From Chryseobacterium jejuense (GTDB lineage: Bacteria > Bacteroidota > Bacteroidia > Flavobacteriales > Weeksellaceae): DNA of 64,000 nucleotides. This document shows, piece by piece, positions 43,267-53,600 of this stretch. The first letter of the stretch is position 1; every line of letters starts with the position of its first letter. The stretch is from positions 1,054,001 to 1,118,000 of the forward strand of contig NZ_FNEG01000001.1 in the NCBI RefSeq assembly GCF_900100075.1, read 5' to 3'. Both the position numbers and the translations under genes were made by a program. Below the pieces are notes generated by a model. The model saw nothing but the letters and a program-made list of their open reading frames with translations, did no database searches and had not been told where the DNA came from.

Positions 43267-44748
43267 ATGGAAAGGAGAAATTTCTTTAAAATAGCAGGGA
43301 TGGCTACTATTGCCGGTCTTATAGATACTCAATTGGGTTGGGCTCAGAAAGCAGTAGAGCATGGGCAAAAATATATTCATGATAAAGAGGGTGATAAATT
43401 ATTGATCAAAGGTGCCCAGATTATTACTATGGATCCCGGAAATACAATTCTTCTGGGTGATATTCTCATTCAAAACGGGAAAATAAAAAAAATAGCAAAG
43501 CATATCCAGGAAGAGAATTGTAGGATTATTGAGGCAGATGGGAAATTTGTTCTTCCCGGATTTATTAATACACACAATCATATGTGGGAGGGGATTACAA
43601 GAGGTTTTTCTGCAGCGATGACAATGCCTGAGTATATGGATTGGCTGATAAAGAAGATTGGTCCGGCCTTAACTCCTGAAGATGTTTATCTTGGGACTTT
43701 GATCGCTGCATTGGAGCAAATTAATGCAGGAGTAACAACGGCTCTGGATTGGGCCCATGCTACTAATTCCCCAGAATTTGCAGATGCAGGAGTAGATGCT
43801 TTGCAGGAGTCTGGTATAAGAGCAGTTTATGCCTATGGCTTATTAGGACCGTCTTTTCGTTATCCTTATTCAGACGGAGCGGGAGGGAAAAAATACCTGG
43901 AAGACCTCTATCGGATGAAAAAAGAAAGGCTTACTTCAGGAGATGCTTTGGTGACCCTTGGTATAGCAACAACAGTACCGGAAAATAAAGACGTCAATAA
44001 GTTGAAAACAGAAGCCAGAGTAGCGGAAGAATTAGATGCTTTGCTGACAATGCATATTGGACCATTACCATCCAGAGATAGTGGAGCCATGAGAATTTCG
44101 GATCTACATGCCATGGGAATCATGAATAGACGGTTCAATTTCGTACATGGGAATGATATTACTGAAAAAGAATTTCTTTATATAAAAGAGGCTGGGGCCT
44201 CTTTGTCCGTAACTCCTGAAGTAGAATGGCAAATGGGACATGGGGTACCTCCTTTGTTACAATCTTCACAGGCAGATATTATCTTAGCACTGGGGACTGA
44301 TGTATCTGCAAGTGTAAGCAATGACATGTTTGCTCAGATGAGATCTGCTTATTCTACGACTCTTGGGATGGCTCATCAAAAAGCTGCCGGAGAAAATAAA
44401 GTCTATGCCCACAAGCTTCCTGTTGCTTTAAAAGATATTCTTGCATGGGGAACTGTTGGAGGTGCAAGAGCATTAGGCCTCGATCATATCACAGGGAGCC
44501 TGGAAGTTGGAAAACAGGCAGATCTGATCCTGATAGAAAATAAAGCGATGAATATGATTCCAGCTATAGATCCGATTGCTGCTATTGTTTTACAGGCACA
44601 CCCCGGTAATGTGGATACGGTAATTATAGGAGGGCGGATACTGAAAGAGAAAGGCAAACTTCTGCATCATCAGATTAGCTCAGATATGATGTTGAGCAAG
44701 ATTCAGTCCGCTTCTGAAAGATTATACACAAAAAGTATGAAGTCATAA
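43267..44748 (+). CDS. Exported amidohydrolase, TRZ/ATZ type
   Basis: A 493-residue metal-dependent hydrolase. The start MERRNFFKIAGMATIAGL resembles a twin-arginine signal (RRNFFK). After it, the composite beta domain leads to FINTHNHMWEG (HxH metal ligands). LDWAHA, MHIGP, FVHGND (His) and LGTDVSAS (Asp) complete the metal-site set. It ends with LEVGKQADLILIE, as in atrazine chlorohydrolase, guanine deaminase and similar enzymes. Substrate is probably a cyclic or aromatic amine/amide; not determinable. Confidence 0.88.
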   Translation: MERRNFFKIAGMATIAGLIDTQLGWAQKAVEHGQKYIHDKEGDKLLIKGAQIITMDPGNTILLGDILIQNGKIKKIAKHIQEENCRIIEADGKFVLPGFINTHNHMWEGITRGFSAAMTMPEYMDWLIKKIGPALTPEDVYLGTLIAALEQINAGVTTALDWAHATNSPEFADAGVDALQESGIRAVYAYGLLGPSFRYPYSDGAGGKKYLEDLYRMKKERLTSGDALVTLGIATTVPENKDVNKLKTEARVAEELDALLTMHIGPLPSRDSGAMRISDLHAMGIMNRRFNFVHGNDITEKEFLYIKEAGASLSVTPEVEWQMGHGVPPLLQSSQADIILALGTDVSASVSNDMFAQMRSAYSTTLGMAHQKAAGENKVYAHKLPVALKDILAWGTVGGARALGLDHITGSLEVGKQADLILIENKAMNMIPAIDPIAAIVLQAHPGNVDTVIIGGRILKEKGKLLHHQISSDMMLSKIQSASERLYTKSMKS

Positions 44749-44816
44749 TAAATCTTTACTTTTATTGACTCAAATATATTCATGGTAAAGTTGAGTGTAA
44801 AAGTATTAATTACAAT

Positions 44817-45746
44817 GTGTTTATGACAAAACCAATTATCCCACTTCTTACTATGCAAGAGGTACACAGGTTATTTGATGCAAATATATTGTCAAAACCG
44901 GAGTTGAACTTCGGAAAAATTTTTGCCGATCATGCCCCTTTTTTGCTATTGGAGGTTGTTGGAAATAATAAAGAATCAATTGTTTTCCGGGCTGAATATA
45001 ATGCTTTGGTATTGTGTGTTTCAGGAACTTGTGACAAAGAAGTTGGGATGCACTCTTTTAAAATGAAGCCTAAAAGTATTCATTGGGTGAAAGCGGGCCA
45101 GCTTCAGAGCTTTAATAATCAGACAGAAGATGTACATTGTTTTATTCTTTGCTTTTATACCCATATTTGGAAAGATTTTCCTGTGGTTGTTTCTACAATG
45201 GAGCAACTGTTGAATCTGGAGTATGATCAGGTTCCCAATTTTAATCTGGATGATCATACTTTTGATCAGATTTTTGAACTATACCAAAAGATTGATAGGG
45301 AACAAAGGCAGAAAGCCTCTTTTTATACTGCCATGTCAGGTTTGTTTATTCTTGAAATTTTATATCTTATTAAAAGATCATCCTTGCAGGCTTTTACCAA
45401 GGATAAAGAAAAGAAAACTTCTGCACAGCAAGATAAATGGTTGGCTTTTAAGAGATTGGTAGAAGAGCATTTTCAGACTCATAAATCAGTTAAAGAATAT
45501 GCCAATCAATTGAACATTAGTCCTAAGTATTTAAATGAAATCGTCAATAGAGAAACCGGAAGCTCACCCATGAAACACATTCAGCAGCGTATACTTGCAG
45601 AAGCCAGATACCTGTTAGCTTATACAGATTTGTCTGTTAAGGAAATTGCATATTTACTGCAGTTTGAATCATCTGCTTACTTTGGGAAATTTTTTAGAGC
45701 CAGAACAGGAAGTTCACCTTCTGTCTTTAGGCAAGAAAGAAAATGA
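44817..45746 (+). CDS. AraC-family transcription regulator
   Basis: A 309-residue regulator; Met3 (44823) is an alternative start. The N-terminal half is a cupin-like sensor (KMKPKSIHWVKAGQLQSFNN). The C-terminal HTH pair is SVKEYANQLNISPKYLNEIV and SVKEIAYLLQFESSAYFGKFFRA, then TGSSPSVFRQE. It follows the amidohydrolase by 68 bases in the same direction and is the obvious candidate regulator for the cluster that starts at 40602. Confidence 0.9.
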   Translation: MFMTKPIIPLLTMQEVHRLFDANILSKPELNFGKIFADHAPFLLLEVVGNNKESIVFRAEYNALVLCVSGTCDKEVGMHSFKMKPKSIHWVKAGQLQSFNNQTEDVHCFILCFYTHIWKDFPVVVSTMEQLLNLEYDQVPNFNLDDHTFDQIFELYQKIDREQRQKASFYTAMSGLFILEILYLIKRSSLQAFTKDKEKKTSAQQDKWLAFKRLVEEHFQTHKSVKEYANQLNISPKYLNEIVNRETGSSPMKHIQQRILAEARYLLAYTDLSVKEIAYLLQFESSAYFGKFFRARTGSSPSVFRQERK

Positions 45747-45807
45747 GTATACCTCTAGTAAAATGATCTATGGGTTCGTTGTGATTTTACATGAATAGAT
45801 GAATCTG

Positions 45808-45879
45808 TAGCCACACCAAGAATCGAACTTGGATCTAAAGTTTAGGAAACTTTTGTTCTATCCATTGAACTATGTGGCC
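45808..45879 (-). tRNA. tRNA-Arg (anticodon CCT)
   Basis: A full 72-base cloverleaf on the minus strand. The acceptor GGCCACA pairs with TGTGGCT (G1-T72 wobble). D-arm GTTC/GAAC, anticodon arm AAAGT-TTCCTAA-ACTTT, T-arm CCAAG-TTCGATT-CTTGG, discriminator A. The anticodon CCT reads AGG codons. The 3' CCA is not encoded, which is usual in this group. Confidence 0.93.
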
Positions 45880-46234
45880 ATTAGAAAAATAAAATTACAA
45901 ATTATTCTCTTAAAAATTTAAAAATCAGAATGTTGATGCTTTAGGTTTGTTTGACCACAGATTGCAGAGATTTTCACAGATGTTTGTGTGGTGTTTTATA
46001 CCCGAAACTTTTGTTGATTAACCTGAGTTTGGAATTTTAATAAAGTAAGGAAGTCTGAAGCTGGAAGAGGGGAATTATTGAAGTCCGAAAGAACAGCTAT
46101 ACCTGGGCTTTATTAATTTTCAGAAACAACCTCCCTCTTTCAGTTCCTTATTTTTCTTGACCTGAAAATAGGTTAAATAGCAAATACATGCATACACAAA
46201 TGTTGTTTATCCTGATTTCTTTGAACGTCTAGAG
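45880..46234. other. Gene-free stretch with a repeat phrase
   Basis: About 355 bases with no ORF or RNA that I recognise. CCACAGATTGCAGAGATTTT near 45956 is a variant of a common Bacteroidota intergenic repeat phrase. Confidence 0.4.
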
Positions 46235-46672
46235 CTAATCTAAAGGTTTATGAGTGCTGATTGCCACTCTATTCCAGGCATTAATGGTAATAATTGCCAT
46301 AATAATCAAACCTATATATTCTTCGGGAAACAACTGAACTGCTATCTGATAAGTATCCTCAGATAATCCGTTTTTGCTGATCAGCGTAATTTCTTCTGTC
46401 ATGGCTAAAATAGTACGCTCTTCTTCTGAAAATAACTTGGTCTCTCTCCAGGCGTTTAACAGGAAAATTCGCTGTGCAGTTTCTCCCTGATTAACCGCAT
46501 CGCGAGTATGTAAATTGAGACAATAAGCACATCCGTTTATCTGGGAAGCCCGGATTTTTATAAGTTCAAGATGAGTTTTGTCTAATCCTGAATTTTGAAT
46601 AGTAGTATCTAAAGCAATAATTCTTTTGTAAGCAGCGGAAGATACACTGGATAAATCAATACGTTTTTTCAT
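46235..46672 (-). CDS. AhpD-like / carboxymuconolactone decarboxylase-family protein
   Basis: A 145-residue helical protein. LELIKIRASQINGCAYCLNLHTRDA contains the redox CxxC pair with the following conserved His of the AhpD family. EERTILAMTEEITLIS is the next conserved helix. Such proteins act in peroxide reduction or as small thiol oxidoreductases. The GNAT gene lies 67 bases upstream on the same strand. Confidence 0.88.
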   Translation of the reverse strand: MKKRIDLSSVSSAAYKRIIALDTTIQNSGLDKTHLELIKIRASQINGCAYCLNLHTRDAVNQGETAQRIFLLNAWRETKLFSEEERTILAMTEEITLISKNGLSEDTYQIAVQLFPEEYIGLIIMAIITINAWNRVAISTHKPLD

Positions 46673-46739
46673 TTTCCAAATTTTTAGTTTATATCATTTA
46701 TTACGTCTTATAACAGACAACTTTATTGTCCCAAAAAAA

Positions 46740-47177
46740 TTATTTTAAATGAGCGTGTAAATGGACCGCTGAAAATTCAAATCCATTATTAAAGTATAAT
46801 TTTTGGGCAGTATGATTGTCAAAACCTGTATCTAAAACTACGGCATCCATATTTTTGTATTCCGCTACAGCTCTCACATGTGATAATAATTTGCCGCCAA
46901 GCCCTCTGCCTCTATAGTGTTGTAAAGTACACAGATCGTCAATATAGATGATATTTCCACTGTGTAGAGTGGTCATGATGCGATATCCAACAAAGGCAAC
47001 AATTTTTTCTTCATGAAAAACTCCCATTAAGGTATATTTCTCAGTTGAAACCATTTCAGCTATCGTACCTGACCATTTACTCCTGTCTAAATGGGGTCTG
47101 AGTACCAGAGCGACCTCGAAGCACTGTTGAATCTCTACATCTGATGTAATGGTTTTAATCTCATAAGTATCGTCCAT
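46740..47177 (-). CDS. GNAT-family N-acetyltransferase
   Basis: A 145-residue acetyltransferase. IYIDDLCTLQHYRGRGLGGKLLSHV holds the R-G-x-G-x-G/K acetyl-CoA loop. VVLDTGFDNHTAQKLYFNNGFEFSA is the C-terminal motif. The substrate is unknown. It is upstream of the AhpD-like gene and downstream of the MocR gene, all on the minus strand, but gaps of 67 and 81 bases leave the operon open. Confidence 0.87.
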   Translation of the reverse strand: MDDTYEIKTITSDVEIQQCFEVALVLRPHLDRSKWSGTIAEMVSTEKYTLMGVFHEEKIVAFVGYRIMTTLHSGNIIYIDDLCTLQHYRGRGLGGKLLSHVRAVAEYKNMDAVVLDTGFDNHTAQKLYFNNGFEFSAVHLHAHLK

Positions 47178-47258
47178 ATTTTATTTTTTTTGTAAAATTA
47201 AAACACATTGAACAGAACTAAACACACCAGATTAGTAATTATATACAGCCCAGTTCAC

Positions 47259-48722
47259 TTACCCTATAACTTTTTTTAAGATAGAGACAGCTTCTGACAT
47301 CTCTTTTTCATCTAATGATGCAAACCCCATTCTAATGCCATTTGTAGAAAATAACTCATTTTTATAAAACAAACCGTTGTCCATATAAAGTCCATTTTTT
47401 AAAGCTCTATCAGATAATTTTATGAGATCAATATCAGGATCAAAAACAGACCATACCGCCAATCCTCCCTCCGGAACTTTAAATTCTATTTCATTGGAAA
47501 AATTCACCTTTAATAATTCGCAAAAGATGTCTCTGCGTTGTTTGTAAATCTTCAGTGCTTTTCTGTAATATCGATTCATTTCTCCCTGATTAAATAATAA
47601 AGCAAAGGCTTCTTCCAGAGTAGTATCTCCCTGTCTGTCTATAAGCTCCCTTAAGGCTGTAGCTGAATGAATAAAACTGGATGGTCCTGTCATAAATCCT
47701 ATTCTTAAAGCAGGTGCAAAGGTCTTGGTAACCGATCCTAAATAAATTACGTTTTCATTATGATCTATACTGGCCAAAGGTAGAAAAGGTTTGTTCGCAT
47801 AATGAAAATCAAAGTCATAATCATCTTCAATAATGGCAAATTTATACTCCTTAGCAAGCTTCAGAAATTTCAACCTGCGTTCCATGCTCAAAGTAACGGT
47901 AGTTGGGCTATGATGGTGGGGGATTAAATATACCGCTTTTATCTTCTTTTTCTTAAGTACCTGTTCAAGATAATCCGCATCCATTCCGTACTCATCGATC
48001 GGAATTCTTAATAACTTAGCTCCAGTTTGTCTAAAAATCTCATCAGCAGTAGAGTAGTTGGATACTCCTACCGCAATATGATCTCCCTGTTCAAGAAGTA
48101 GCTGGGCAGATAAATAAATTCCCATCTGGCTGCCTTTGGTAATCAGCATATCATTAATATCAACATTTAATCCTCTGGTCGTAGAAAGATATTTACACAA
48201 TGACTCTCTTAAATGTTCCGAACCTTTTGCATTACCGTATTTTAAGAAATTACGGCCATAGAATTTTCTTGATATGCTTCTGTATTCACGCATCAATTCA
48301 TCTATAGGAGCAAGCCGGACATCAGGAAAGCCGTCATCTATAGCTAGCTGGGGTTTTTGAAAATTTTTGCTGAGAATTGCATGACTGAACTTATTGGTCC
48401 AAATAAAAGCCTCCTGCTTTATTCCTACATTTTTTGCATCATTGCTATTCTTTTGGGTAAGAATTGGAAGACTGGATAAGACATATACTCCTTTTCGTTC
48501 TATAGATTCTGTCCAACCTTGACTGGTTAATTCTTCATACGCTAATTTGACTGTATTCCGATCAATTCCGATTAATAGGGCAAGATTACGGGTGCTGGGT
48601 AACATTTCAGAGGGTGGTAAAGTACCATCAGTAATTAATGAAATAAAATAATTACACACCTGAATATACAAAGGTATAGAAGACGTTCTGTCAATTTCAA
48701 TCAAGGATTTATAAGGTAACAT
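47259..48722 (-). CDS. MocR/PdxR-type regulator (GntR HTH plus aminotransferase domain)
   Basis: A protein of 487 residues. The N-terminal GntR HTH is SLITDGTLPPSEMLPSTRNL and GIDRNTVKLAYEELTSQGW. The rest is a fold-type I aminotransferase domain with the PLP Lys in YLGSVTKTFAPALRIGF and AIIEDDYDFDFH upstream. MocR proteins use PLP as effector, often controlling vitamin B6 or amino-acid genes. The frame is open up to 48815, but the ATG at 48722 gives the normal start, and a minus-strand promoter lies just upstream. Divergent from the azoreductase. Confidence 0.88.
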   Translation of the reverse strand: MLPYKSLIEIDRTSSIPLYIQVCNYFISLITDGTLPPSEMLPSTRNLALLIGIDRNTVKLAYEELTSQGWTESIERKGVYVLSSLPILTQKNSNDAKNVGIKQEAFIWTNKFSHAILSKNFQKPQLAIDDGFPDVRLAPIDELMREYRSISRKFYGRNFLKYGNAKGSEHLRESLCKYLSTTRGLNVDINDMLITKGSQMGIYLSAQLLLEQGDHIAVGVSNYSTADEIFRQTGAKLLRIPIDEYGMDADYLEQVLKKKKIKAVYLIPHHHSPTTVTLSMERRLKFLKLAKEYKFAIIEDDYDFDFHYANKPFLPLASIDHNENVIYLGSVTKTFAPALRIGFMTGPSSFIHSATALRELIDRQGDTTLEEAFALLFNQGEMNRYYRKALKIYKQRRDIFCELLKVNFSNEIEFKVPEGGLAVWSVFDPDIDLIKLSDRALKNGLYMDNGLFYKNELFSTNGIRMGFASLDEKEMSEAVSILKKVIG

Positions 48723-48744
48723 CTGGGCTGTATGTTTTATATTA

Positions 48745-48788
48745 ATTGGTATACAAATGTAAGCCAATATCCCGCTATTTTTGTCAAA
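48745..48788. promoter_or_regulatory. MocR promoter and candidate operator
   Basis: On the minus strand TTTG at 48785-48788, 23 bases, then TACATTTG at 48754-48761: a good Bacteroidota promoter for MocR. ATTGG at 48745 and CCAAT at 48764 flank the -7 box as a 24-base inverted repeat, suggesting autoregulation. Confidence 0.55.
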
Positions 48789-48798
48789 AAAATTAAAT

Positions 48799-49461
48799 AT
48801 GGATGTACAAAACAAGAAACTGAAAAACTTGTTGGTTATTAATTCAAGTGCAAGATTTACAGGTTCTCAAAGCAGAAAGTTGGCAGAAGCCTTTATCAAT
48901 CACTGGAAAGAAAAATATTTAAATTCCAATATTCATCTTCGGGAACTGGGGAACCAAATCATACCTCATATAACAGAGGAATGGATTGTTGCAGCATTTA
49001 AACCTTTGGAAAATAGAACTCAGAAAGATGTAAAATCTTTAGAACTCAGTGATGAATATATCAAAGAGCTAAAAGATGCAGATACCATAGTTATTGCTTC
49101 ACCCATGTATAATTGGTCAATACCAAGCAGCTTAAAAGCTTATATCGATCAGGTAGTGCGTGTTAACGAAACCTGGAAACACAATCCTGATAATATTCAA
49201 AATCCATATATCGGGCTATTAGAAAATAAAGAGGTTGTTTTGTTACTTACAAGAGGGTCTCAAGGGTATGAACAAGGGAACTATAATGAACATAAAGATT
49301 TTCAAACTAATTATTTAAAATGGGTTTTCAATGTAATGGGAATTTCTGAGATTCATGTCATAAATCTTGATGGAGAGGCAGATGGTAAAGAAAATTACAG
49401 CTTAGCTATACATTCAGCACATCAAAGGACTATTGACGTAATAGACACAAAACTCTCTTAG
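48799..49461 (+). CDS. FMN-dependent NADH-azoreductase-like protein
   Basis: A 220-residue flavodoxin-fold oxidoreductase. LLVINSSARFTGSQSRKL is the FMN-phosphate loop and ASPMYNWSIPSSLKAYIDQV the isoalloxazine-contacting motif of AzoR. VVLLLTRGSQGYEQG follows. AzoR enzymes reduce azo dyes and quinones with NADH. The frame is open to a TTG at 48781; the ATG at 48799 is preferred. It is divergent from the MocR regulator and 82 bases before the efflux operon, so a toxic-compound response is plausible. Confidence 0.88.
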   Translation: MDVQNKKLKNLLVINSSARFTGSQSRKLAEAFINHWKEKYLNSNIHLRELGNQIIPHITEEWIVAAFKPLENRTQKDVKSLELSDEYIKELKDADTIVIASPMYNWSIPSSLKAYIDQVVRVNETWKHNPDNIQNPYIGLLENKEVVLLLTRGSQGYEQGNYNEHKDFQTNYLKWVFNVMGISEIHVINLDGEADGKENYSLAIHSAHQRTIDVIDTKLS

Positions 49462-49543
49462 TTTTTTCAAGACTTAATCTATCATATCAAAGAATACTGA
49501 TTTTTTGATAGGTTTTATGTGCTAATGTAATAATGAATAAAAA

Positions 49544-50659
49544 ATGAATATAATAAAGAAGTTGTTACCCTTGTCTTCATTGATTTTTTTGGTTGCCTGT
49601 CAAAAAAAAGAGGCGGAGACGGTAAAAGAAGCCGCAGCATTCTATCCAACTCTTTCTATTGTAAAAGAGGAGGCCGTAGTATACAGTGATTATCCAGTAG
49701 TGCTTCAGGGGAAAAAAGATGTTGAATTAAGACCTAAGATTGATGGCTTTATAGAAGCAATATTAGTTGAAGAAGGGCAAAAGGTTAAAAAAGGACAGGT
49801 ATTGTTTCGCATTTATGCTCCTCAGTTTAAAGAAGAAAATGTTGCTGCTGTAGCAAATTTAAGTCGTGCTGAAGCAGAATTAAATGATGCCGGAATGAAG
49901 GTGAAAAAAGTGAAGCCTCTGGTAGAAGAGAATATCATTAGCAATTATGAATTAGAATCAGCTCAATATAACTTAAAGACTAAGAAAGCCTTGTTCGCGG
50001 AGGCAAAAGCAAATCTGAGCAATGCAGAAGCAAATCTGAGATATACACAGATTGTAGCTCCATTCGATGGAGTGATAGGACTTATTCCTTTTAAAGAAGG
50101 AGCATTAGTAAATAGTAGTTCAATAAAACCCTTGACTGTTATATCAGATACTTCATCTATCCACACGTATCTGTCGATGAATGAGAAGCAGTTTTTTGAT
50201 TTTACTCAACAGGGAATTCATGGGAGTGTTCAGGAACAAATAGACTTATTACCACAAGTAAGCTTGATTTTGGCAAATGAAACTGAATATTCTGAAAAAG
50301 GAAAAATTACGACCGTTAGCGGGCAATTTGACCCATTAACCGGGAGTATTAATTTTAGAGCAGTCTTTGGCAATAAAGCGGGATTGCTGCGAAGTGGTAA
50401 CAGTGCTAGTATAAGAGTATATGAAAAAGTGAATAATACCATTCTGGTTCCACAAAAATCAACGTTTGATCTTCAGGGAAAGAGATTTGTTTATGTTGTT
50501 GGAAATAATGCAGTAGTAAAGAGCAGGGAAATCCAAATTATGGAAAAAGAACCTTCCGGTCAACAGTATATTGTGATGTCAGGTTTAAATGCCGGTGATA
50601 AAATAGTGAGCGCAGATATTGGAGGCTTGAAAGATGGAGTGAAAATTAAATTAAAATAA
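49544..50659 (+). CDS. RND efflux periplasmic adaptor, lipoprotein
   Basis: A 371-residue membrane-fusion protein. The signal peptide ends SLIFLVACQKKE (lipobox Cys19), so it is lipid-anchored. VELRPKIDGFIEAILVEEGQKVKKGQVLF is the first lipoyl half-motif, followed by a helical hairpin rich in Ala, then NLRYTQIVAPFDGVIG, the second half-motif. The C-terminal beta domains end GLNAGDKIVSADIGGLKDG. It links the inner-membrane pump to the outer-membrane channel. First gene of a three-gene RND operon. Confidence 0.93.
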   Translation: MNIIKKLLPLSSLIFLVACQKKEAETVKEAAAFYPTLSIVKEEAVVYSDYPVVLQGKKDVELRPKIDGFIEAILVEEGQKVKKGQVLFRIYAPQFKEENVAAVANLSRAEAELNDAGMKVKKVKPLVEENIISNYELESAQYNLKTKKALFAEAKANLSNAEANLRYTQIVAPFDGVIGLIPFKEGALVNSSSIKPLTVISDTSSIHTYLSMNEKQFFDFTQQGIHGSVQEQIDLLPQVSLILANETEYSEKGKITTVSGQFDPLTGSINFRAVFGNKAGLLRSGNSASIRVYEKVNNTILVPQKSTFDLQGKRFVYVVGNNAVVKSREIQIMEKEPSGQQYIVMSGLNAGDKIVSADIGGLKDGVKIKLK

Positions 50660-50673
50660 GGAGAGCGTAGATT

Positions 50674-53600
50674 ATGTTGAAGAAATTTATTGAAAATCCA
50701 ATATTATCAGCTGTAATATCCATTATTATAGTTATTCTGGGATTATTAGGATTGTCTACTCTGCCAATGACACAATACCCGGACATTGCTCCGCCTACAG
50801 TAAAAGTGACAGCTAACTACCAGGGAGCCAACGCAGCGGCAGTTATGAAAAGTGTGATCACGCCATTAGAAGAACAGATTAATGGAGTAGAGCAAATGGC
50901 ATTTATGAATTCAAAAGCAAGTAATGATGGTTCTGCCGAAATTACAGTTACTTTTAATCAGGGAGCTGATCCTGCTATGGCTGCCGTGAATGTACAAAAC
51001 CGTGTTAATCAGGCGATGAGCCAACTCCCGGAAGAAGTAGTAAAACAAGGAGTTACTACCACAAAAAAATTGGCAACTGAAGTGTTTAGCTTTATGCTTT
51101 ATAGTGAAGTTCCGGAGTATGATGAGATGTTCTTAGAAAACTATACCCGCATTAATCTTACCCCTCAGTTAAAAAGGATCAGTGGTGTAGGAGATGTGGC
51201 TGTTGTTGGGAATAGTGAATACAGTATGCGTGTTTGGCTAAAACCGAATGTAATGGCGGCCTATAGTTTAGTTCCTACAGATATTATTAATGCTTTAAAA
51301 GAGCAGAATGTAGAAGCTGCACCAGGAAAAGTAGGCGAGAACAGCAAGCAAAGCTTTCAATTCACTTTGAAATATACAGGGCGTTTAGAAACCCCAAAAG
51401 AATTTGGAAATATTGTTATCCGTGCATTAGGCAATGGAAAAACACTCTACCTAAAAGATATAGCCGAAATAGATTTGGGAGCTTTTTCTTACGAAACCAC
51501 ACAGACTGCATTTGGCCACCTGGGTACTTATATAGCCGTTAACCAAACTGCAGGATCCAACGCTTATGATATCATTAAAGAATGTGAAAAAAAAATAAAA
51601 GAAGCTGAGAAAAATTTTCCACCGGGTGTTAAATCAGTTATTTATACCAATTCAAATGATTTTTTATTAGCTTCTATCAATAAGTTGGTCTATACACTTA
51701 TTGAAGCTTTTATCTTAGTATTTATTGTAGTCTTATTATTTTTACAGGACTGGCGTTCAACTTTAATACCTGCCATTACTGTACCTGTCGCCATTATCGG
51801 GACATTCTTTTTCCTGAATCTGTTTGGTTTTACTATAAACTTGTTAACCTTATTTGCTTTAGTACTGTCTATTGGTATTGTTGTGGATGACGCAATCATT
51901 GTAGTAGAAGCTGTACATGCTAAGTTATATGGAGGAGCCGAAACCGTTAAGAAAGCCACTATAAGTGCAATGAATGAACTGTCTACCGCTATTATTTCCA
52001 TCACTTTGGTAATGGCAGCAGTATTTGTGCCCGTTACATTTATTGAAGGTTCTGTAGGAGTGTTTTATAAAGAATTTGGTATTACACTTGCTGTAGCGAT
52101 TTTAATCTCAGCTGTTAACGCTTTAACACTAAGCCCGGCACTTTGTGCACTTCTATTAAAACCGGAATCAGATATTGATCATGAGAAGAAAGGCTTTACT
52201 GACCGTATGAAAGTAGCCTTTAATAGTAGTTTTGACCGTATGACCAATCGTTATGTGGACATTTTAAAATTTCTAAATAAACGGCTATGGATAGCTTTAG
52301 GAGCTGTTGTTGTCTTTGCAGGGATATTTATTTACTTAAGCAAAACAACACCCACAGGATTTGTTCCCAATGAAGATAGCGGGTTTATTTATGGAAATGT
52401 GATCATGCCTCCCTCTACCTCTCTACAGGAAACAGTTCGAATAGCCAATCAAATTGATAGTGTAACCGCAACAATTCCAAAACTTGGAATGAGGGCGCGC
52501 TGGGTTGGAAGTGATTTCTTTAGCGGAAAAGGGAGTTCTTATGCTGCTCAGTATGTAAAGTTAAAACATTGGGATGAGCGTAAAGGTGAAGGAGAAGACT
52601 CACAGAGTATTGTGCAGGAACTCTTTAAAAAGACAGCTCATATCAAAGGAGCGAATATTGTGTTTTTTGCAGCTCCAACTTTGCAGGGGTTTGGTAATAA
52701 TTCAGGTTTTGAATTGCAAATGCAAGATAAGACAGGCGGAGATTATAAGGAATTTGAAGGAGTGATGGGAAAATTCATAAAGGAATTAAACCAACGTCCT
52801 GAAATTATGTTTGCAACAACATCATTTAATACAAACTTTCCTCAATATGAAGTTTCAGTGAACGTAGTTAAAGCGAAAGAATCCGGAGTAAGTGTAACAG
52901 AGATCCTTACAGCTTTACAAGGATATTTAGGAGGGATCTATGCCACTAATTTTAACCGATTTGGAAAACAGTATAAAGTGGTCATTCAGGCGGCTCCTAA
53001 TTTTAGAGAGAATAAAGAAGCAATCGATGGGTTGTATGTAAAAAACAGTGAAGGTATCATGACTCCTGTTACTGCTTTTATTAATCTAAAGAAAGTATAC
53101 GGTCCTGAATTTTTAACCCGATTTAATTTATATAATTCAGCGATGGTTAATGGAGCGCCTAATGCAGGATATAGCTCAGGAGATGCCATTAAGGCAATTG
53201 AGGATGTGGCAGCAACGCTTCCAAAAGGGTATGGGTTTGAATATTCAGGACTTTCAAGAGAAGAAAGTACAAGTGGTAACCAGACAGCCATTATCTTTAT
53301 TCTGTCAATAGTATTTGTGTATTTCTTATTAAGTGCTCAGTTTAAGAGTTTTATCCTTCCATTAGCAGTATTGTTTTCATTGCCCATTGGCTTAGCCGGT
53401 GCATTTATCTTTGCAAAACTGTTTGGGATAGACAATAATATCTTTTTGCAGATTAGTTTAATTATGCTGATTGGCCTTTTAGCGAAGAATGCTATTCTGA
53501 TTATTGAATTTGCCCTTCAGCGAAGAATGCAGGGACAATCTATAAAAGAAGCCGCTATAGAAGCCGCCCGTATCCGGCTAAGACCTATTTTTATGACATC

